From Gnetum montanum (lineage: Eukaryota; Streptophyta; Gnetopsida; Gnetales; Gnetaceae), in assembly GCA_015680685.1 (NCBI GenBank), contig MNCI01015499.1, positions 983,347 through 1,047,346 of the forward strand: a stretch of DNA of 64,000 nucleotides, written 5' to 3'. Numbering within the stretch: the stretch's first letter is position 1; the number at the start of each line of letters is the position of its first letter. Below are positions 35,815 through 46,696 of this stretch, piece after piece. Both the position numbers and the translations under genes were made by a program. The notes under the pieces were generated by a model, which was given only the letters and a program-made list of their open reading frames with translations, did not search any database and had not been told where the DNA came from.

Positions 35815-37375
35815 CAGATGATTAGCATGAATAGCCATCTCCCCCATGACTGAGTTGGAAGGAGGAGATCCAAAAAATTAAGGATGGTTGTCATTCATTG
35901 AGGTATTTGTTGCATTGGCTTACTTTGGCTCATGGAAAAGCTTCACTTGTTGGATGCTGACCAACTACTTTTGATTTGGGCTCTCAGGTTGGTATATGAA
36001 AGGTTTCACTAATTATATAAGGTCCTTCCCACAATGTTTGGAATTTGGTTTTCTAAGGTATGTGTGGGATTCTAGTAGAGAAACTTATCTCCCAATTGAA
36101 ATTTCACTTTTTGTATTCTAAGGTCATGTTATTGTTTATTGAATGCCTTGTGCACTTCATTCAAAGATAGGGCCACAAATCGATTTTTTTCTAGCACATT
36201 GAGGTTGATTAATCTTTCTTTTTGGGCTAGACTTAGGTCAAGATTTAGATCATAGGCTATTGAGAGTGTATGGAGCTCAGATTGAACTGGAAGTATTAGA
36301 AGTTTCCCATACACTAACTCATAGGAAGAGTAGCCAATAGGAAGTTTCCATGTTAAGCAATAGGCCCAAAGGACATCATTGAGTTTTATCCTCCAGTCTC
36401 TCCTATATTTGCTTATGGTTCTTGTTAAGATCTTTGTGATCTTCTAGTTAGTTACCTCTACTTGACTATTGGCTTGGGGGTGATAGGGTGTTGTTAATTT
36501 ATGTTCAACCCCCAAGCATTGCATCAACTTTCTAAAAGTGGCACTTGTGAAGTGAGTTCCATTGTCAAAAATTAGTGCACGTGGCACCCCAAACCTATTG
36601 ACAACATTTTGTTGTACAAATCTAGCAATAATGGATGATGTAAAATTAGTGATAGCTGCTACTTTTGCCCATTTGTTTGACAATGTTCACAAGATCAGAC
36701 AAACAGGTGGGCATCCATGAATATGGTAGGTCAATAGTATTCTACCATCAAGATTTTTATGATTTAGCACCTCCCTAAATAGTGGTTTCCTCAAGGGCCT
36801 TCATGAGCATCCTAGAGAACACGTAGTTGATTTACATCAAGGACATACCAACGAACCAAGTCTTGAGTGCACACCTTGCAAAGGTGTCCATTGATTTCCA
36901 TGAAGTATTTTTCCTGATGAAGAAACTATTGTTTCTTCCTAAAGTCCATACCTTGTGGCATCTCCTGAGTGAGAAGGTAAGTGAGGATGCCATCATACCA
37001 TTTTGTTTCTATGGGCACCTGGTCATTTATTGCTCCTGTAAAGAGGAGTTCATCTAGAAACTAATCAAAGAGCGAGCTCTCCTCCTCTTTTTTATCCCAT
37101 CTTAATTAAGATATGTGGTTAGTGACCACATTCTCAATCCCTTTTTGATATACCATTGTGAGATCAAATTTTTGTAAGATCACAAGCCACTGTATGATAC
37201 AAGGGCTCACTATCGGTTTATTCATTAGGAAGAAAATGGCACTATGGTCTATGTGCACAAATACTTTATAACCAAGCATATAGTCTCTAAAATTTTCAAG
37301 AGCATACACCATTCTCATTAATTCTTTCTTAGTTATGATATAATTCAATTGTGCATCCACAATGCTTTGGCTTGA
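35815..37375 (-). pseudogene. Element C pol, 3' part (RNase H end + integrase)
   Basis: Reading the minus strand from 37375: RNase H continues from the other side of D (SIVDAQLNYIITKKELM, VHIDHSAIFFLMNK, GIENVVTNHIS). Integrase then shows a CxxC end (SCEHCQ). A deletion joins it to NKWAKVAA, which removes the GIDFMGP segment with the first catalytic aspartate. The second (IFDNGTHF) and the glutamate (NSQVEVTN) are kept at 36683-36444. The C-terminal part has NLDLSLAQKERLI and LSLNEVHKAFNKQ (36314-36129). Confidence 0.85.
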
Positions 37376-37380
37376 GCAAT

Positions 37381-38329
37381 TAATGAGAGCAGTCACTCTA
37401 GCAATTATTCTAATTATTAGAGAAGTTACTCTAGCAGTTACTCTAATTACTTGAGTGGTTATTCTAGCAGTTACTTTAGTAGTTATTCTAATTATTAGAG
37501 TGGTTACTCTAGCAGTTACTCTAGCAGTTATTCTAATTATTAGAGTGGTTACTCTAGCAGTTACTTTAGCAGTTATTCTAATTGTTAGAGCGGTTACTCT
37601 AATTATTAGAGTAGTTTCTCCCAAGCCCATAAATACAGTGCCCAAGCGCATAATTCAAAGAAGTTTTTTAGCAGTCAAGTAGTGAAACTCTTGCAGTCTA
37701 TTTAAAAGTTAGAATATTTTCTAAGTGCCCGTAGTAGGAGGTCTAAGTGTGGACGAATCTTTATTCGAGCATTGTGTACCTGAGCACACCTTGTGTATGG
37801 CAATAAAGACAAGCTCTTTGATTCATCCTTACAACACTTGAGATTTGTTTTCTTGCGCATTTCCTTTATTTTATTTTCTTATGCATTTATTTTATTTTAT
37901 TTTATGCACTTTACATTTATGTTATTATCACAGTAATTTATTTTGATAAATTAAGAAAATCGTTAAATTACACAAGCACGACCACTTCGAGCATGCGTGT
38001 AATGCTTGGTAACCCAGTAACAATTAGTGTTTTGTAATCCCAACAATGTTGCACTGGTTCAGGATGTGTATGGCAAGTGGGAATGGATGATGGTGTTAGG
38101 ATTAGTTAGAACTTAGTTAATGAGTAGTTAAGTTAAACTAGTCACTTAGTTACCTCTCTCCTTCCCTACTAGCGCAGAACATAAAAACATAAAAGCTATA
38201 AAAATCATACGCCTCAAGCTTACTTAACCATACAATCGTGACATACAGGTAAGCTTGAGAAGACAACAATCAACCAACCCATCCTTGTTTCACAAGGGCA
38301 CATAAACACTTAGTCCTTGGAATTTGACT
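37381..38329 (+). repeat. Element D 5' LTR (3' end deleted)
   Basis: Starts TAATGAG where the partner starts TGATGAG, a G-to-A change. U3 (37385-37620) is an array of short units. CATAAATA near 37625 is the TATA-like site, and GCAATAAAGACAAGC near 37800 marks R. Similarity to the 3' LTR stops after 'GGAATTTGACT' (38329); the last ~65 bases and the primer site are missing. 37723-38252 is identical to 46023-46552. Confidence 0.92.
37385..37620 (+). repeat. U3 minisatellite of element D (5' copy)
   Basis: Tandem short units on the themes 'GTTACTCTAGCA' and 'GTTATTCTAATTATTAGAGTG', about 12 and 21 bases, reiterated some ten times. The array codes spuriously for VTLAVILIIRV-like strings on either strand. 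The same array, in a different arrangement, is in the 3' LTR. Confidence 0.85.
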
Positions 38330-40329
38330 CATGATAAAGGTGGACATTCTTATCGCAATTGCGATTGGGGCCGAGACCGTAGAAGAGAAAGTAGCAAACA
38401 CTGTCATGGTGACAGTTCTTCTTCTTCTTCACATTCATCATCTCCTTCGTCCTCTCCTTCAATATTCGGATGCAGTTATAAAGAAAAAGAACATGGGGAT
38501 AAAGGTAGGCAAAGTGGAAGTCATAGATGAAACAACCAGGAAAGGGGACAAGGGCACTCTAGAGAGTCACGACATAGAAGAATAGAGAGTAGGGAACAAC
38601 GTAGGCATCATAGAAGCCATGGACGAGACGATCATGATGAACCCCTACTCGCTACTCAAATTATGTTAGACATAACTAAGGCTATTAGAATTCCAAAAAG
38701 GCACTAGAAAGATAGTAGGATCAAGAGATTAGATATGAACAATATCCCATGATTTGAAGGGGGATACAACGTTGATCCTCAGAATCATTTACAAGCATTC
38801 CATGATGCATGTGCCTTACAAAACATAGAGAAAAAATGGCAAAAACTTAAGTTGTTCCTATAGAAACTAGTTAAAGAAGTGGAAAGCTAGTACTAGACCT
38901 TAGAACTAGAATCTATTTGTAGATGGATTACTATGTTAGAATTATTCAATGATAAGTACCAAACGTACTCTTGAGTGTCTAACTTGCAAAAGAAAATCCA
39001 AGGCTGGAAACAAGAAGGAAATAAACCCTTGGATGCTGCCATCGGATGATACTATGCACTGTTACATCATTGTCTTGGCAATGATTATCTGCAAAGGAAT
39101 CATCTACACCATCTCATAGATGGGCTTAGGCATGAAACGAGAAGAACCCTTGCGACTTATACCCAAGGAATACTATTCGAGCTTAGGTCCCATCAAATCT
39201 AAAGACTATTGGAGCAAGTTGCTATGGAAGAAGGTGAGCTATGAAAGAGAGAAAGTGTAGAAAAGAATAACTGAGATCCTTCCCTCTGGAAGAGGGGAGT
39301 AAGATTTTGTAAGGATGAAGAAGAGTCACCACTCAAAGAGATGGTGAATAGGAAAACTTTGCCTATCCAAAAGATGACATCAGAAGTTTCAGCAATGATA
39401 GACCAAATGTGGGATTCCCTAGATAATAGATTTCAAACTATTTTTAAAATAGTAGAGGAGCCTAGAGAGCAAGGTAGTGATCACGAAAAAAGCAAACCAA
39501 GAGAAGCTGAATATGCACGTAGCAAGGGTAAGTGCAAAGTTACCATCATTGAAGAGGTTGTGGAGTCGAAAACAGACAATGATAGTGGATGCGAGATATG
39601 TCAATATGACCATCCTAAGGGATGTTGCCCTATAATCTCACATATGTAAGATTCTAGGGTGTATGCACTCAACCCACAATTGAACAAGCACCCCGAAGGT
39701 TACCTTATCCTCAAGGTAACCCATGACAGTTCCACCAACCCTTAACGTATTATCCTAGTGGAACTCCACCACAACCGATTGAGCAATATCAACAATGGCA
39801 ATACCCACAATAATGGGGAATGCCACCACCAAGGCAACAGTATCCTTACCAGCAACCTGACCCGTATGGATATTACGTGTAGCAACCAGTCTCTCCACGT
39901 GACTCTATTGGTCACGGTACTCCTCAACCTTACTACCAAGCTTGTGAGTATTATGGGACTCCCTCTTCTAGGGGTGATATCTTGCAAACATATCATCCTT
40001 CTCATCTAGCCGCATCTCTTCCACCAATGGCTCCACTACCACCTACTCCAACTATGCAAGGTGAAATCCCTACCCAATCGCAACAACGTAACACCACAAC
40101 GGCTATTAACTTTCAACCTACTGTTGGTTCCAACAACCACATGAAGAAAAGACCTTTCTTTAGAACCAACAATCCAACCAAGCCCTTGCAATCACAAGTG
40201 GTTGATTCCTTAGATGCCTTTGTATCTATCAAAACTTCGGAGCCTCCTTCAACTCAACCACCACACTCAACGCATACGGTCATGCTAACACATGCTGTCA
40301 CCGATTGGATCAAAGTTGGCCACCTTCCC
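38330..40329 (+). pseudogene. Element D gag remnant
   Basis: Begins inside gag because of the deletion: a Ser-rich/Arg-rich stretch (38340-38640), DEPLLATQIMLDITKAI (about 38640), then the capsid domain FEGGYNVDPQNHLQAFHDA, LQNIEKKWQKLKL, MLELFNDKYQTYS and KKIQGWKQEG. An open piece at 39341-39649 ends with GCEICQYDHPKGCC, a Cys/His-containing tail conserved in A and C. A Pro/Gln-rich region (39700-40200) follows, with PPMAPLPPTPTM. Several stops. Confidence 0.85.
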
Positions 40330-40850
40330 AAAAAATTCTTTGATCCTGGGAGTCCTCTGATATATTTACAAATCATTGGAAATGAACTATGCAAGGCTCT
40401 TTTGGATTCAGGTTTCAATGTCAACTTGTACAAGGTCTAGAACCTACCTATATTGAAAAAGAGCAACATTTGTTACTTGTTGGGACTAGTGAAGGACATT
40501 GTTACCACTATTTGTGGGTGGTCATACCCAGGTGATCTNGAATCACTAGAAGATCACCTGGGTATGACCACCCACAAATAGTGGTAACAATGTCCTTCAC
40601 TAGTCCCAACAAGTAACAAATGTTGCTCTTTTTCAATATAGGTAGGTTCTAGACCTTGTACAAGTTGACATTGAAACCTGAATCCAAAAGAGCCTTGCAT
40701 AGTTCATTTCCAATGATTTGTAAATATATCAGAGGACTCCCAGGATCAAAGAATTTTTTGGGAAGGTGGCCAACTTTGATCCAATCGGTGACAGCATGTG
40801 TTAGCATGACCGTATGCGTTGAGTGTGGTGGTTGAGTTGAAGGAGGCTCC
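40239..40850. other. 300-bp inverted duplication bounded by Ns (probable assembly artefact)
   Basis: 40551-40850 is the reverse complement of 40239-40538, apparently without mismatch. Single Ns stand at 40539 and 40851, with 11 bases (40540-40550) between the first N and the second arm. The duplicated stretch covers the protease. Such a palindrome with Ns at both joins looks like a misassembled contig end, not biology. Confidence 0.85.
40330..40538 (+). pseudogene. Element D protease
   Basis: Retroviral-type aspartic protease that would cut the Gag-Pol polyprotein. Shows FFDPGSPLIYLQIIGNELC, then the active site ALLDSGFNVN with D-S-G at 40404-40412, as is usual in plant gypsy elements in place of D-T-G. 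A stop follows at 40438-40440. The downstream part (LGLVKDIVTTICGWSYPGDL) reaches the N at 40539. The mirror copy at 40864-40649 (minus) is the artefact above. Confidence 0.8.
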
Positions 40851-40869
40851 NTAGCTGAAACCATTACCC

Positions 40870-43770
40870 ACTGGTATGGAATACATGTTCCTTAAAAATA
40901 TAAAATCGATAATTATCAACACTAAGCTTGCTCCTCAACAGAAAGAAGAACTACTGAAGGTAATAAATAAATGGTCAAAAGCCTTTGCTTGGTCATATCC
41001 CGAATTAACTAGAATAGATCCTAGGATATGCCTACATAGAATTTACACTAACCCCTCCATGAAGCCTCAAAGACAACCGTAGAGGCGATTGAACCCTAAG
41101 CTGAGGCAAGTAGTTAAGGAAGAAATTGAACAGTTTCTAAAGGCTGTGTTCATATACCCCATTATTAATAGTGAATGGGTTAGCCCCTTAGTTATTGTGC
41201 CTAAAAAGGAAGGTAAATGGAGGGTGTGCATAGATTTCAGGATACTAAATATGGCAACATTCAAAGATCACTTTCCATTGCCATTTGTCAACTAAGTCGT
41301 AGACACCATTGCAAGGCATCACTATTATAGTTTTCTGGATGGATATAGCAAATATAACCAAATACAAATAGCCCTAGAAGACCAAGCCAAGACTACGTTC
41401 ACCAATCCTTGGGGAACGTTCGCATACAAACAGATGTCGTTTGGCTTGTGTAATGCCCCTGCAACATTTCAACTACTAGTTCTAAGCATATTCCAATAGC
41501 AAATAGGGAATGGCGTGGAGGTCTTTATGAATGACTTCTCCACTTATAGAGAAAACTTTGATCAAGTCTTGGACCAGTTGGAGCAAGTGTTAAAAAGATG
41601 TGTAGAAACCAATTTGAGGCTCAACTGGTAAAAAAGTCATTTAATGGTCCAAGAAGGCGTAGTACTAGGGCACAAAATCTCTCACACAGGGATACAGGTA
41701 GACCCCAAGAAAATTAAAATTATCCAAGGAATTACCCGTCAACTGGAAATTGTCAAAGATATTTGATCATTCCCTGGACATACTAGCTACTATAGGAGAT
41801 TTATTCAGAACTTTTCAAAGGTTGCCAAACCATTGGTGGAATTAATGAAAAAGCACGTACCTTTCGAGTGGACCAGGGAATGCAAATTAGTTTTCCAAAC
41901 TTTGAAACAGAAGCTAGTAGAAACACCCATTCCATAAGCTCCTGACTAGTTCAAACCATTCCATATCATGACTGACGTGTCCAACGATGCTTTAGGAGCC
42001 ATACTTACACAATTAGATGACTAGAAGAGTCATTATTACATTCACTATGCAAGTAGAAGTATTGTTGGTGCACAACTTAACTACACTACCATAGAGAAAG
42101 AATTAATGGCTATAGTGTTTGCATTAGAAAAGTTTAGACACTATGTATTGGGATATAAAATATATATACATACATATCATAGTGCAATCTGGTTCCTCAT
42201 GAATAAGCCAACGGTAAACCCTCATATCATACGATGGCTTATAATCTTACAAGAGTTCAATTTAACGATGATTGATTGCAAGGGCACCGAGAATGTAGTT
42301 GCTAATCATTTATCTCAGTTGTGATGGAACAATAAAGAGGGTGAGTATCCAATTTCTGATCATTTCCATGATGAATTCCTCTTTGCTAGTGTAGTGAATA
42401 ATCAAGCACCCATGGAGAAAAACTAGTACAATAGCATTCTTACCTATCTCCTCACCCAACAAATGCCATAAGAGTTAAACCTTAAGAAGAAACAATAGTT
42501 TCTTCACCAAGCCAAGTACTTTATGGAGATCAATGGACAACTTTACAAAGTGTGTCTCGATGGCTTGGTTTGATGGTGTGTTCCCGATATAGATCAACTA
42601 TGAGTTCTCCAAGATGCTCATGAGGGTCCTTGTGAGGGTCATTACACTAGGAGATAAATAACCATCAAGATCCTACTTGCAGGATATTATTAGCCTACAT
42701 TATTTTAGGATGCTCATCATTTTGTCCAATCTTGTAAGTGCTATCAACGTAATGGGGGAATGACTACTAGAATGGAGGATCTGCAACAATGGATTCAACT
42801 ATTAGAACCCTTCAACATTTTGGGAATTGATTTTATGGGGCCAATTACACCAATATCCAATCGAAAAGCTTATATTATTGTTGTTGTTGATTGCCTAACA
42901 AAATGGGCAGAAGTAGCTGTTGTTAAGGATTATACATCATCTACAGTTGCATGATTTGTTCAACAACAAATCATAAACAGGTTTGGTGTGTCGTGTGCAC
43001 TTATTTCAGACAATGGTACACACTTCACAGGTGCAAATTTTCGAAAATTAATGTAATGCTTAGGGGTTGAACACAAACTAATAACACCATACCACCCCCA
43101 AGCAAACGATCAAGCCAAAGTCACCAACAGGAAGATTATGAAAATATTAACAAGAACTATTAGCAATTTTAGGTGAGACTGAAGCACTAAACTGAATTAT
43201 GCTCTTTGGGCATACCACTCCACATGGAAACTCCCTACAGGCTACTCTCCCTATGAGTTAGTGTACAGTAAATTACCAATGCTTCCTATTCAAACTGAAC
43301 TCTATACACTATCCACAGCATGTGACCTCAACCTTGACCTTGACCTAGAATAGAAACAACAGTTAGTAACCCTTGACCTAGCTGCCCTGTCATCTAATGA
43401 ATTGCATAAGGCATTCAATAAGCAATTTCATGACGTAAGGGTTAGGAAAGTTAAATATCAACTAGGAGATAAGATTCTCTACTAGAATCCCACACATGTG
43501 CCACAACATACTAAATTTCAAACACTATAGGAAGTACCTTATATTATTTACATAACTTTTTCTTCAAGGGCCATGACAATATACAAACTTGAGAGGCCAG
43601 ACAAAAAATTGTTGGTCAACATGCAACAAACCAAACCTTTTCATGAGCTTGGGACAGCCAATACACGTGCTACCTCTGTTAGTGGACAACCTTGCTCACT
43701 ATTTTGGATCTCCTCCTTCCAACTTAGTTATAGGGGAGATGGCTACCTATGCTAACCATTCTAGGCCCTT
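40870..43770 (+). pseudogene. Element D pol remnant (RT, RNase H, integrase)
   Basis: Almost one frame interrupted by stops, mostly TAG. RT: AFAWSYPELTRIDPRICLH (40985), VSPLVIVPKKEGKWRVCIDF, YNQIQIALEDQAKTTF, MSFGLCNAPATFQ. The catalytic box reads VFMNDF (41521-41538), so the first aspartate is asparagine. RNase H: IMTDVSNDALGAIL and TIEKELMAIVFALEKFRHY, but HTYHSAIW where HTDHSA is expected. Integrase: SCKCYQRNG, LGIDFMGPITP and ISDNGTHF keep both aspartates. NDQAKVTN has lysine for the catalytic glutamate. C-terminal KVKYQLGDKILY matches element B at 52285. Enzymatically dead on three counts. Confidence 0.88.
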
Positions 43771-45689
43771 AGTTATTTTTGAATTTTTTTTACACATTTT
43801 TGTTTTACATGTTTTTGTTTCACACATATTTTATTTTACACATTTTTCCAACTTTTCTTATTTTTTTTTTACACCATCGTTCATATTTTTACTATTTTTT
43901 TGATTACTTGATTTAATTTTATTCATCATCCAATAAGTTCTCATGATGCTGGATTGAATTATATCATATTGATTGCTAATGTTTGGTTTTTACCTTTGAA
44001 TTATGATGATGATATTAAGGTATGGTTCTTTTGGTAAAACAGGCAATGAGTCCACACCATCCACTTGGCTTGGAACTGTACAGTCCCTCTTTTTCTACAT
44101 AAAATTTTAATGAATTGGTGATTGGGTACTTTTCAAACCAAGAAAAGACTCAAAGGATGAAAAGGGTATGACTTCAAAGGGATTTGATGCATTTATGTTG
44201 GCCATTCTCCTGGGTGCTTGGATGCTTTTTTTGGGTTTTTCATCATTCTGATATTGCTCAAATATCAGGAAGCTAAGTGAATAAAAATAAGTCTTTGCAT
44301 GGTGTGGTTCTCACACATAAACATAAAAAAAATAGAGAGAGAGAGAGAGAGAGAAAAGAGAAAAAAGGTGTGAGAATTCAAAGCACACCCCTTAAACATA
44401 ATAAAGCAATATTGACTATAAGCTCTAGTTATGGAACTAGAAATACATGTTACCCATGCCTAAAGGTTCCCTCTAACTAAGGCCTTTTCTCGCTTCCTGC
44501 TTCTCCATCTCGCTCTCCTCGGAATGGTGGTGACTCTTTGTGGAAGCATTCTTGTTGCTTCAAGTGGATGGATCAGTCAAGTGTGTTGATGCGAGGTCAC
44601 TGGATGTGGTTGGTTTAAGTCTGGATTTGGGATGAGTTCTACTTAGTTATCTTAACCATGAAATACACAAGGGGCTTTACACAACCTTGTTCTTGGGATT
44701 CCATCCTATTCTCTCCTCTCAATCTTTCTTCACATTTTCCACCTCATTGTCAATTCTATCATTAGTCCATTTCTGGGTTGATGCATTATTTTTCTTTGGT
44801 GAATTCTTGTGGGTAAGTTTTTAACTCTTGCTTCAAAATGACATTCCTAGAGCCTATGGACTCTTTGGTTTGTGGGTTTGTCATGGCATAAAATGCATGA
44901 GCCTGCTTTAGGGAGGACCCACTGCCATTCTTTTTTTGGTGAAATTATTAACTTCTTTTCCTTAAACATTTCCTACAATCAATCATTTCTTATTTCATCC
45001 CCATCCATGGCATCCATTTTATTAGCGTTGTTATTGTTATTTTTCCCATATTTCTTGTTCCTCATATTTTTCCATCTTATAGCTACCGGAGGTTCCCTCT
45101 TAGTCGTGGGGGCCCTGGCACAAATTTTTCAATTTTTTCCATTTTACTATTTGCCTAACCCCTACACCTTAGGTAGTCACCAATGATAAATCTCCAAATT
45201 AGTTTCTGCCATAACCACAACTTAGCCCATGCACTTCATATCGAGGCAAGGTATCAACTGCATTATGGATTATCTATCCTTGCTCATTTGTGACTGTGTT
45301 TTATGTGCAGATGGCAATCATACAAATAATGGACTAGGCTTGGAGGAAGCACTTAGGATGAACCGGAATTGGATCATTTACAAAAGGAGCAAGTTTGGTG
45401 GCATGGCTATGGATAAACAACGGAAGGCATAATCTCGGCATTGGCAGCAACGTGCTCCATCTTCTTTCTCTCTCTCTTTTTCTCTTCAAACTGCCAAATA
45501 AAGGGTTGGATGTCATTTATGTACAAGTGTTCACCAAAATGGTCATGAACACTAATGTTGTAATATGCTTATTAATCCATTCACTAGGCATGTTGAGTCT
45601 GTCATCCCATTCCACTGTTAGTTTTCAATTAGTCAATAATCCCATACCTTCCCAATATTTTGTAAGGAAATCAAGGACGAGTTTTCATT
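43771..45689 (+). other. Element D spacer, no third frame
   Basis: T-rich tract (43780-43920), then the shared blocks: 44291-44480 ('GTCTTTGCATGGTGTGGTT', 'GAATTCAAAGCACACCCCTTAAAC', 'ACCCATGCCTAAAGGT'); near 44897 ('GAGCCTGCTTTAGGGAGGAC'); and near 45080 ('TAGCTACCGGAGGTTCC' ... 'CGTGGGGGCC'). A (GA)n microsatellite lies at 44334-44355. An acceptor-like 'TTTTATGTGCAG' is followed by ATGGCA at 45311, but what follows does not resemble the third frame of B and C. Confidence 0.6.
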
Positions 45690-45703
45690 CAATCGTGGGG
45701 GTA
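45690..45703 (+). promoter_or_regulatory. Element D polypurine tract region
   Basis: 'CAATCGTGGGGGTA' just before the 3' LTR, the D version of the TCATGGGGGTA site in the other elements. Confidence 0.7.
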
Positions 45704-46691
45704 TGATGAGAAAAGTTACTCTAGCAGTTATTCTAATTATTAGAGCAGTTACTCTAATTACTTGAGTGGTTACTCTAGTAGTTATTCTAATTATTAGAGT
45801 GGTTATTCTAGCAATTACTCTAGCAGTTATTCTAATTATTAGAGTGGTTACTCTAGCGGTTACTTTAGCAGTTATTCTAATTATTAGAGTGGTTACTCTA
45901 ATTATTAGAGTAGTTGCTCCCAAGCCTATAAATACAATGCCCAAGTGCACAATTGGGAAGAAGTCTTTTAGCAGTCAAGTAGCGAAACTCTTGTAGTCTA
46001 TTTAAAAGTTAGAGTATTTTCCAAGTGCCCGTAGTAGGAGGTCTAAGTGTGGACGAATCTTTATTCGAGCATTGTGTACCTGAGCACACCTTGTGTATGG
46101 CAATAAAGACAAGCTCTTTGATTCATCCTTACAACACTTGAGATTTGTTTTCTTGCGCATTTCCTTTATTTTATTTTCTTATGCATTTATTTTATTTTAT
46201 TTTATGCACTTTACATTTATGTTATTATCACAGTAATTTATTTTGATAAATTAAGAAAATCGTTAAATTACACAAGCACGACCACTTCGAGCATGCGTGT
46301 AATGCTTGGTAACCCAGTAACAATTAGTGTTTTGTAATCCCAACAATGTTGCACTGGTTCAGGATGTGTATGGCAAGTGGGAATGGATGATGGTGTTAGG
46401 ATTAGTTAGAACTTAGTTAATGAGTAGTTAAGTTAAACTAGTCACTTAGTTACCTCTCTCCTTCCCTACTAGCGCAGAACATAAAAACATAAAAGCTATA
46501 AAAATCATACGCCTCAAGCTTACTTAACCATACAATCGTGACATACAGGTAACCCTGGAAAGACAACGATCAACCAACCTATCCTTGTTCCACAAGGGTG
46601 CATAAGCACTTAGTCCTTGGAATTTGACTAGATCGTGCGTGAAATGCTCGTATTCATATGGCTGAGCATAGGGGTACCTCGTCGCTCATCA
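45704..46691 (+). repeat. Element D 3' LTR
   Basis: 988 bases, TGATGAG...TCATCA. U3 minisatellite at 45713-45920, a TATAAATA-like box near 45928. Complete at its 3' end, unlike its 5' partner. Followed by GCAAT. Confidence 0.93.
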
Positions 46692-46696
46692 GCAAT

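Larger units (their letters stand above)
37381..46691 (+). mobile_element. Element D: Athila-like retrotransposon nested in C
   Basis: LTRs at 37381-38329 (5', truncated) and 45704-46691 (3') are flanked by perfect target duplication GCAAT (37376-37380 and 46692-46696). Removing D rejoins the RNase H of C. D is the last insertion of the nest. The 3' end of its 5' LTR, the primer site and the gag start are deleted. Gag, protease, RT, RNase H and integrase follow in order; there is no third frame before the 3' LTR. Contains two scaffold-type Ns with an inverted duplication (40239-40850). Confidence 0.93.

Noticed and set aside
37106-37682. VTLAVILIIRV / ITARVTTLIIRIT repeat proteins on both strands
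   Set aside because: Translations of the U3 minisatellite of element D. The real signal on the minus strand is only the RNase H part of element C before 37376.
40649-40864. Minus-strand protease frame
   Set aside because: Mirror image of 40239-40538 created by the N-bounded inverted duplication; not an independent gene.
44334-44355. (GA)n tract as regulatory GAGA element
   Set aside because: A simple microsatellite in a dead element spacer; no support for function.
44872-45186. Similar hydrophobic frame in element D
   Set aside because: Same reason; it shares nucleotide islands with B but not a protein frame.
45633-45996. Same repeat-protein frames in the 3' LTR of D
   Set aside because: U3 minisatellite shadow.
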